48,630 bases of DNA from Microbacteriaceae bacterium. Lineage in GTDB: Bacteria > Actinomycetota > Actinomycetes > Actinomycetales > Microbacteriaceae. The DNA is taken from the NCBI GenBank assembly GCA_947447395.1, contig CANFJH010000004.1, positions 1 to 48,630 of the forward strand. The letters run 5' to 3'. Below the pieces are notes generated by a model, which saw only the letters and a list, made by a program, of their open reading frames with translations, ran no database searches and was not told where the DNA came from. Shown here piece after piece: positions 42,650 through 48,630 of the stretch; the first letter of the stretch is position 1; each line of letters begins with the position of its first letter. The position numbers and the translations under genes were made by a program.

Positions 42650-44119
42650 ATGCCAAGCCTTGATCACCTAACAAGCTGGCACTCGGATTGGAAAAATCTC
42701 CGAGTGGTCGTTTATGGTCTCGGTGTTTCAGGTTTCTCAGTTGCAGATACTCTTGCCGAGTTAGGAGCACAAGTCCTTGTTTTGGCGAAGAACGCTGAAC
42801 CGGAGTATCTAGATTTACTTTCAGTATTAGGCGTGCCCGCTTTGGTTGGTGCAGATGCCGAGAAATTCGAAACTGCACTCACTGATTTTGCTCCTCAACT
42901 AGTAGTGACTTCACCTGGATTTCGGCCAGACTCGAAACCAATTCTCTGGGCTTCTAACCAGGGTTTACCAATCTGGACCGACATAGATCTTGCTTGGAGA
43001 TTGCGAGACAAGGTGGGGCGTCCTGCCGACTGGCTATGCGTTACAGGCACAAATGGTAAAACCACCACAGTTCAATTGGCAACGCATATTCTTCGTGAGG
43101 CGGGGCTTAGAGCTGAAGCCTGCGGCAACATTGGATTGCCAATTTTGGACTGTATTCGCAACGAAGTGGGCTACGACGTCCTAGTCGTCGAGTTATCGAG
43201 TTTTCAACTTCACTACCTAGGTGAAATTAAGCCATTTGCTTCGGTTATATTGAACCTCGATCTCGATCATCTTGACTGGCACGGTTCCTTGGACGCCTAT
43301 AAGGCAGCCAAGGGAAAGGTCTACGAAAATGTTGAAGCCGCGTGCGTGTTTAACGCCAACGACGAGGTGACAATCAGGTTGGTAGAGCAGGCGGATGTTC
43401 AGGAGGGTGCCAGAGCAATCGGTTTCACGCTTGGCTTTCCAGCCGCGTCAAACGTTGGCTACACCGACGGAATGCTGGTAGACAACGCCTATTCTCCAAA
43501 TCGTTCGAACAAGGAAATTGAATGCCTTGCCGAAATAACCGATATCGAAAACATCGGCGTAGTCACGAAACATTTGTTGCAAAACATTGCAGCTGCTTCC
43601 GCGCTTGTGAGAGCTTTTGGTGTTCCAGCCTCTGCGATTTCAAGAGGGGTTTCTACGTTTCGTTTGGATGCTCACCGAATAGAAGTAGTGCTCGAAGACT
43701 CTGGAATTTGCTGGGTAGATGATTCGAAAGCCACTAATCCACATGCGGCATCGGCATCGCTCAGCTCATTTCATTCGGTTGTTTGGATTGTTGGAGGGTT
43801 ACTCAAAGGCGTTGACATTACTCCTTTGGTTGCTGAAAACCACAAGCGATTGAAGGCAGCAATCGTCATTGGTGTAGATCGCTCTGCGGTGCTTGCCGCA
43901 CTAGCCGACAAGGCTCCAGGCGTTCCAGTGGTTGAAATTGGCTCAGGCGAAGATGTCATGGCACGAGCGGTTGCTGCGGCAAACGGCTTTGCGGCTAGCG
44001 GAGACACAGTACTGCTGGCACCTTCGAGTGCCTCAATGGATCAATTCAAAGATTATTCGGATCGCGGTAGACAATTTGCCGATGCTGTCAAGGCACTATC
44101 TGGGGGAACTCGTGGCTAA
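42650..44119 (+). CDS. murD: UDP-MurNAc-L-Ala--D-Glu ligase MurD
   Basis: A 489-residue Mur ligase adding D-glutamate. The N-terminal Rossmann-like domain has VVYGLGVSGFSVAD, the ATP loop GTNGKTTT is at 133-140, then EACGNIGLP, ELSSFQLHYL and NLDLDHLDWHGS; the C-terminal domain has WVDDSKATNPHAA and LLAPSSASMDQFKDY. Length is at the long end for the family. It lies 3 bp after mraY and overlaps ftsW by 8 bp. Confidence 0.95.
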   Translation: MPSLDHLTSWHSDWKNLRVVVYGLGVSGFSVADTLAELGAQVLVLAKNAEPEYLDLLSVLGVPALVGADAEKFETALTDFAPQLVVTSPGFRPDSKPILWASNQGLPIWTDIDLAWRLRDKVGRPADWLCVTGTNGKTTTVQLATHILREAGLRAEACGNIGLPILDCIRNEVGYDVLVVELSSFQLHYLGEIKPFASVILNLDLDHLDWHGSLDAYKAAKGKVYENVEAACVFNANDEVTIRLVEQADVQEGARAIGFTLGFPAASNVGYTDGMLVDNAYSPNRSNKEIECLAEITDIENIGVVTKHLLQNIAAASALVRAFGVPASAISRGVSTFRLDAHRIEVVLEDSGICWVDDSKATNPHAASASLSSFHSVVWIVGGLLKGVDITPLVAENHKRLKAAIVIGVDRSAVLAALADKAPGVPVVEIGSGEDVMARAVAAANGFAASGDTVLLAPSSASMDQFKDYSDRGRQFADAVKALSGGTRG

Positions 44120-45323
44120 AAAAATTCAGGCAAACCAGCTGGTAACCCGAGGTGTTACTAACGCTCGAAACGTCATCGGCACAGTTTTTAGAGGCCAATC
44201 GCCGGAGTTCAAAGCGCTTTGGTTGATCATTGTCTTTCTGGCACTATTTGGTGCCTTGATGGTTTATTCATCTTCATACGTTGACTCGGTGAAGAACAAT
44301 GCAAATCCCTTTGGAGAATTGCGTTCTCAAGCATTCGGCATGATTGGTGGAGCAATTGCACTTATTTGGAGTGCCTACCTAAAGCCTCAAACCGCTAGAA
44401 AACTCGGCCCACTTCTTGCAGCCGGATTCATCCTGGCTCAGTTAGCCGTTTTGTTTACTCCACTTGGAGTTTCGGTAAATGGAAACCGCAACTGGCTTTA
44501 TCTGGGTGTTTTTAGCATCCAACCCTCCGAGTTTCTGAAAATTGCCATGATCATGATGGTTGCCAGTTTCGTGGTTAGCAACCGAAATCAAGACAAGAGC
44601 GACCCAAAGTTCTGGACTGCTCCCACAATGGTCTTCGGCGTGCTATTCGTTTTCGTTGGATTGCTCAGTAAAGACATGGGTACCGTCATTGTGATGGCGA
44701 TCATCCTGGTCGGAATGTATTACTTGGGAGGTTTGCCAGACAAATTGTTGAAATATGTCTTGCTGGCAGGCCTCGGCGGAATACTTTTACTATTTACGAT
44801 GGGTGGAACCCGTAAAGGTCGAATGCTGGCGTGGCTCTTTCCAAACTCGCCTGACCCTAACCAATACAATTGGCAAGCGGAGCACGGTAAGTGGGCCTTT
44901 GCCGCCGGAGGCTTAATTGGAGTCGGCCCTGGCAATTCCAAAATGAAATGGAGTTGGATTCCTGAAGCTCAAAACGACTTCATTTTTGCGATTATCGGCG
45001 AAGAGTATGGGCTCATTGGTGCACTTATGGTAATTGGGCTATTCGTATTTTTAGCAATTACACTGTTTCGAATTGCCAAGAAGACCGCTGATTCCTACGA
45101 ACGCCTGTTTGTTTACGGCGTGACATTTTGGATTATCGGACAGGCCTTCATTAACATCTCTGTTGTTTTGACCATGCTTCCGGTGCTAGGCGTAAATCTA
45201 CCGCTAATTTCTGCAGGTGGTACGTCTATGGTTGCCACGCTAATGGCTTTAGGTATGGTCATGGGAATCGAACGCAACAACCACCAGAGCCCTCGGCTTC
45301 GAGTGATCAGAGGAGCCAAATGA
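44112..45323 (+). CDS. ftsW: Septal peptidoglycan glycosyltransferase FtsW
   Basis: A 403-residue SEDS-family polymerase with about ten membrane helices, working with FtsI. Recognised segments: GALMVYSSSYVDSV in the first helix region, NGNRNWLYLGVFSIQPSEFLK, KWSWIPEAQNDFIFAIIGEEYGLIG in parts (AQNDFIFAIIGEEYG), and the end motif PLISAGGTSMVATLMALGM. The frame is open from 43932, but GTG 44112 has GGGGGA upstream and a normal length. A 30-residue cytoplasmic leader rich in Lys, Asn and Arg precedes the first helix. It overlaps murD by 8 bp and murG by 4 bp. Confidence 0.95.
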   Translation: MAKKIQANQLVTRGVTNARNVIGTVFRGQSPEFKALWLIIVFLALFGALMVYSSSYVDSVKNNANPFGELRSQAFGMIGGAIALIWSAYLKPQTARKLGPLLAAGFILAQLAVLFTPLGVSVNGNRNWLYLGVFSIQPSEFLKIAMIMMVASFVVSNRNQDKSDPKFWTAPTMVFGVLFVFVGLLSKDMGTVIVMAIILVGMYYLGGLPDKLLKYVLLAGLGGILLLFTMGGTRKGRMLAWLFPNSPDPNQYNWQAEHGKWAFAAGGLIGVGPGNSKMKWSWIPEAQNDFIFAIIGEEYGLIGALMVIGLFVFLAITLFRIAKKTADSYERLFVYGVTFWIIGQAFINISVVLTMLPVLGVNLPLISAGGTSMVATLMALGMVMGIERNNHQSPRLRVIRGAK

Positions 45324-46411
45324 CTACCTACCTTCTAGCTGGAGGTGGCACCGGAGGGCATGTAAATCCTCTTTTGGCGCTGGCCGAATGGATCAGAGTA
45401 AACGAACCAGACTCGGTGGTACTGGCGTTGGGCACTAAAGAAGGTCTTGAATCGAAGTTAGTTCCGGAGCGCGGTTTCGAACTATTGACGATCGAGCGTT
45501 TGCCATTTCCACGGAAACCGAGCCTTTATGCGCTGAAATTCCCGTTCAAGTTTCAAAGAGCGGTCAAAGAAATTCGGAACATTATTTCAGCCAACGCCGT
45601 AGATGTCGTGGTCGGCTTTGGTGGCTATGCAAGTGCACCCGCCTATGTGGCAGCTGGAAAAAACAAGATTCCCTTTGTTATTCATGAAGCCAATGCGCTG
45701 CCAGGAATGGCCAATCGTTTGGGGGCCAGAAAAGCCTCGGCGCTGGCTGTAGCGTTCAAATCAACCAAATTACCGAGTGCAGTTTTTACCGGAATGCCGC
45801 TTCGCGCGGAAATTGAGTCGGCTATTTCACAGGATTCGAAATCGGTTAGTAGGAAACATTTCGGCCTGGATGAAACCACCGCCACACTGCTCGTTACCGG
45901 TGGTTCGCTCGGGGCTAGGAGCATCAACGAGGCCGTTTCGGCTTCGGAAAGCGCACTTGACGCTGCCGGAATTCAGGTCTTACATATTGTGGGAAACAAA
46001 TCGGAACTTCCTGAAGTTCGTACTAAATCATTGGTTCGTCTAAAGTATTGCGATTCTATGGATTTGGCGATTTCGGCTGCCGACTTGGCCATTAGTCGAG
46101 CTGGAGCGTCCACCGTTTGTGAGCTTGGAGCATTCGGCCTTCCCAGCATTTTCGTTCCTTATCCGGTTGGAAACGGTGAGCAACGTTTCAATGCTGCCGA
46201 CCTTGTGGAAGCAGGCGGCGCCCTGGTCGTTGAGGATTCTAATTTCACGTTTGACTATGTTCGTGATCGAGTGATTCCACTTATTTCAAACACGAAATTA
46301 TTGCATCAGATGGCTAAGGCGGCTAAGGCGGCCAGCATCTCAGACGGTACCAACCGGCTGTACAAATTGGTGCGAAGTGTCTTGCCGACCAATTCGAACC
46401 CATCCAAATAG
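45320..46411 (+). CDS. murG: Lipid II synthase MurG
   Basis: A 363-residue GT28 glycosyltransferase moving GlcNAc from UDP-GlcNAc onto lipid I at the inner membrane face. The N-terminal loop is GGGTGGHVNP at 8-17, followed by GFGGYASAPAYVAA, IHEANALPGMANR, TGGSLGARSINEAV and the sugar-nucleotide site ISRAGASTVCELGAFGLPSIF in parts (SRAGASTVCELG) with GNGEQRFNA. ATG 45320 overlaps the ftsW stop by 4 bp. It precedes murC by 19 bp. Confidence 0.96.
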   Translation: MTTYLLAGGGTGGHVNPLLALAEWIRVNEPDSVVLALGTKEGLESKLVPERGFELLTIERLPFPRKPSLYALKFPFKFQRAVKEIRNIISANAVDVVVGFGGYASAPAYVAAGKNKIPFVIHEANALPGMANRLGARKASALAVAFKSTKLPSAVFTGMPLRAEIESAISQDSKSVSRKHFGLDETTATLLVTGGSLGARSINEAVSASESALDAAGIQVLHIVGNKSELPEVRTKSLVRLKYCDSMDLAISAADLAISRAGASTVCELGAFGLPSIFVPYPVGNGEQRFNAADLVEAGGALVVEDSNFTFDYVRDRVIPLISNTKLLHQMAKAAKAASISDGTNRLYKLVRSVLPTNSNPSK

Positions 46412-46430
46412 TCTTGAGCAGAGGTAATTT

Positions 46431-47819
46431 ATGATTAAGCCAGATTTTTCACAACCAGTTCCAGCTGACCTAGGGACCGTCCATTTCATTGGTATCGGTG
46501 GGTCTGGCATGAGCGGTATCGCGCGAATTTTGATTGGCATGGGGCACAAAGTTACCGGCTCCGACCTTCGCGATACCTCGAATGTGGCGGCACTTCGAGA
46601 GCTCGGTGCCACAATTCACATCGGCCATGACGCTTCTCACCTTGGAAATCCAGACACCGTTGTAGTTACCTCTGCGCTTTGGCCAACAAACCCCGAGTAC
46701 CTGCTGGCGCAGGAGCGAGGAATTCCAGTTCTACACCGCTCTGCAGCGTTGGCATATCTAACTACCAAACATCGCCTGGTTGCTGTGGCTGGAGCTCACG
46801 GTAAGACCACAAGCACGGGCATGGTAATAACGGGTTTGCTAAGGCTCGGCGTTGACCCAAGTTTCGTAAATGGTGGTGTGATTGCCGAGTTAGGTTCATC
46901 TAGTGCGAGTGGCAAAGATGATCTTTTCATAATTGAAGCCGACGAATCCGATGGTTCATTCCTCCACTACGACACTGCCGTGGCTCTAATTACCAATGTT
47001 GACCCAGATCACTTGGATCACTATGGCTCCCTTGAAGCATTTGAGGCAGAGTTTGGCAAATTTGCACAGGGCGCCAAAGAGTTTGTTGCAATTAGTTCGG
47101 ATGATCCAGGTGCAGTTCGAGTTTCTAACCTGATTCAAAATAAACGCGTTATCAAATTCGGCAAGGCTGCCGGTTCTAACGTCCAACTTTCAAACATCGA
47201 TGCTTCTGGCGCCAAAGTTTCTTTCACCTTGGAATATGAAGGCGCGGATTATTCTGCAACCCTGAATATTCCAGGTGAACACAATGCAATCAATGCGGCC
47301 GGAGCTTTCGCTGTTCTAGTTGGGCTAGGTTTTGACCCAGCAAAGTCACTTGAGGGAATTGCCACGTTCCGCGGAACCGAACGCAGGTTTGAACTTCACG
47401 GAACCAATCGTGGTGTGAGTGTTTACGATGATTTCGCTCACCATCCAACCGAAGTTGCAGCCGCACTTAACGCAGCTCGTGCAGTAGTTGGCCCAGGAAA
47501 ACTTATTACCGTGTTTCAACCACACCTTTATAGTCGCACCAAGTTGATGCACCGTGAATTTGCAGAGGCTTTGGCGCTTAGCGACCAGGTCGTGGTTATG
47601 GACATCTATGCCGCCCGCGAAGATCCAGAGCCAGGTGTTACCGGTCAGTTGGTTTCAGATAGCTTCGATGATGCTCAAAAGGTGCATTACGTTCCAACCT
47701 GGGACGACGTGCCGGCAGTAGCCGCGAAGTTAGCCAGCGACGGCGATTTCATTATCACCATGGGCTGTGGCGACGTTTACCGAATGGTGCCTGCGCTTCT
47801 TGATTCACTAAAGGATTAG
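46431..47819 (+). CDS. murC: UDP-N-acetylmuramate--L-alanine ligase MurC
   Basis: A 462-residue Mur ligase adding L-alanine to UDP-MurNAc, the first peptide step. The N-terminal domain begins [17 protein letters not shown], the ATP loop is GAHGKTTST near 121-129, then [10 protein letters not shown] and [12 protein letters not shown], and the C-terminal domain has [14 protein letters not shown] and [13 protein letters not shown] 46431 has AGAGGT upstream. It precedes ftsQ by 4 bp. Confidence 0.96.
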   Translation: MIKPDFSQPVPADLGTVHFIGIGGSGMSGIARILIGMGHKVTGSDLRDTSNVAALRELGATIHIGHDASHLGNPDTVVVTSALWPTNPEYLLAQERGIPVLHRSAALAYLTTKHRLVAVAGAHGKTTSTGMVITGLLRLGVDPSFVNGGVIAELGSSSASGKDDLFIIEADESDGSFLHYDTAVALITNVDPDHLDHYGSLEAFEAEFGKFAQGAKEFVAISSDDPGAVRVSNLIQNKRVIKFGKAAGSNVQLSNIDASGAKVSFTLEYEGADYSATLNIPGEHNAINAAGAFAVLVGLGFDPAKSLEGIATFRGTERRFELHGTNRGVSVYDDFAHHPTEVAAALNAARAVVGPGKLITVFQPHLYSRTKLMHREFAEALALSDQVVVMDIYAAREDPEPGVTGQLVSDSFDDAQKVHYVPTWDDVPAVAAKLASDGDFIITMGCGDVYRMVPALLDSLKD

Positions 47820-47823
47820 TGTT

Positions 47824-48630
47824 TTGAATCGCCCACCTTCTCGAGCCAATCCAAAGAAATCTAAGGCTTCAGGTAATGTGGTCCCACTTTTTGGCACCAG
47901 AGTTTCCAAGTCGGAGAAAGTTGCAAAAGCAACTAAAGTTGCCAGCCCTAGACCCAATTCTAAAATCGTTAGAAAACAATCGAAGCGACTCTTAGAGCAT
48001 GGAAAAAAAGCTAAGTCGGTTGTAACGTCCTTGCGACCTGGCAATCATTTCGGGCGTAGGGTGACCCTCGGTGTCGTAAGTGCGGTTGTCGGTTTGGCCA
48101 TTTTGGTTGTCGTTGCCGTGTTTTCCCCTTTGCTTGCCGTCCGCGAGATCGAAATTGTGGGGGCTAACCGGGTATCGGCTGCGTCTATTTTGAAAGACTT
48201 AAATTCACTAAAGGGAACTCCGTTACCTCAAATTTCAAGCGACGTTTTGGCAAACAAATTAAGTAAATATCAGCTAATTGATTCGGTCTCGGCCGTTGCC
48301 TTACCGCCAAGTAAATTGCGTGTTGTTGTCGTTGAACGCAGTGCCGTAGCGATCGTGAACATTAATGGAATTCAATACCTTTACGACGCCGCGGGAGTGC
48401 AAATTGGCAGAGCGGCTTCCTCGGATCACCTGCCTGTAGTTGAAAATGCCGGTAATCCCGCCACTTCGGCAACTTTCTCCCAGGCCATTAAGGTGATTTT
48501 GAGCCTACCGATTGATCTTTTGCCGAGGGTGGCACTTATTACTGCAATTTCCAAGGACAACGTGGTTTTGCACCTGAATTCATTCAGTCAAAAAATCCTT
48601 TGGGGGGATGACTCAGACCCAGCGCTAAAG
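47824..48630 (+). CDS. ftsQ: Cell division protein FtsQ, 5' part
   Basis: An open frame of 269 codons from TTG 47824 to the right edge, without a stop. The first 80 residues are very basic (many Lys, Arg, Ser) and cytoplasmic, then one membrane helix (VTLGVVSAVVGLAILVVVAV) and a POTRA domain starting VREIEIVGANRVSAASIL, followed by the FtsQ domain (VVVERSAVAIVNINGIQYLYDAAG). FtsQ is the scaffold for FtsB and FtsL. TTG follows AAAGGA by 8 nt; the nearby GTG gives an immediate stop. ftsZ would be expected just beyond the window. Confidence 0.92.
   Translation, partial: MNRPPSRANPKKSKASGNVVPLFGTRVSKSEKVAKATKVASPRPNSKIVRKQSKRLLEHGKKAKSVVTSLRPGNHFGRRVTLGVVSAVVGLAILVVVAVFSPLLAVREIEIVGANRVSAASILKDLNSLKGTPLPQISSDVLANKLSKYQLIDSVSAVALPPSKLRVVVVERSAVAIVNINGIQYLYDAAGVQIGRAASSDHLPVVENAGNPATSATFSQAIKVILSLPIDLLPRVALITAISKDNVVLHLNSFSQKILWGDDSDPALK

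Noticed and set aside
43932-44111. N-terminal extension of the ftsW frame inside murD
   Set aside because: It would add 60 residues overlapping the conserved end of murD; GTG 44112 gives the normal FtsW length.

Overview
This 48.6 kb window is a compact, gene-dense stretch of an actinobacterial chromosome. About 97% is coding, most neighbouring genes overlap by 1-20 bp or are separated by a few bases, and no gap exceeds about 220 bp. The gene orders xerD-parA-scpA-scpB-rluB-cmk-der, pgsA-garA-merR-merR, aroG-pknL-Rv2175c-idsA and mraZ-rsmH-ftsL-ftsI-murE-murF-mraY-murD-ftsW-murG-murC-ftsQ are classical for Actinobacteria. The moderate GC (about 50% by eye), very short spacers and chorismate mutase of the AroH type suggest a streamlined Microbacteriaceae of the freshwater/marine Luna type (Rhodoluna/Aquiluna-like); that placement is inference. 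I see no phage, insertion sequence, CRISPR array or integrated island.

Region 1 (1-14018, all forward) reads as one long operon or two: the end of a HAD phosphatase, a 46-residue small gene, tlyA, nadK, recN, then pyrG (possibly with its own near-leaderless promoter), an ADP-ribose-type Nudix hydrolase, xerD, a ParA ATPase, scpA, scpB, rluB, aroH, tyrA, cmk and der. It mixes rRNA modification, nucleotide and NADP supply, recombination, chromosome condensation and aromatic amino acid synthesis. A tRNA-Pro(GGG) follows.

Region 2 (14149-20866): a 1133-residue secreted protein with fibronectin-type and putative-Ig modules and an LAFTG cell-wall sorting signal, then a CDP-alcohol phosphatidyltransferase, a GarA-like FHA protein, two MerR-type regulators, and a convergent ParA-like ATPase.

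Region 3 (20939-33266): pyruvate carboxylase, a MinD/ParA-like ATPase with a long N-terminal extension, peptide deformylase, a convergent long-chain acyl-CoA synthetase, a ROK glucokinase, a PlsC-type acyltransferase, class II DAHP synthase, a convergent PASTA Ser/Thr kinase at the pknL position, and the divergent Rv2175c-like DNA-binding protein that is a kinase substrate in mycobacteria.

Region 4 (33263-48630): a polyprenyl diphosphate synthase and a small DUF3040 membrane protein, divergently transcribed from what look like two leaderless promoters 32 bp apart; then the only convincing intrinsic terminator, a promoter region with 10-bp-periodic MraZ-box-like repeats, and the dcw cell division and peptidoglycan cluster up to a partial ftsQ at the right edge.

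The window is mostly core genome. The points most worth following are regulatory and architectural: stop-codon overlaps at all four convergent junctions, TAnnnT-N6-ATG leaderless starts, the periodic mraZ operator, palindromes in three intergenic regions, a non-canonical diamino-acid motif in MurE, a GarA homologue with an altered phospho-threonine motif, and the modular sortase substrate. I did not find a clearly new multi-gene system.
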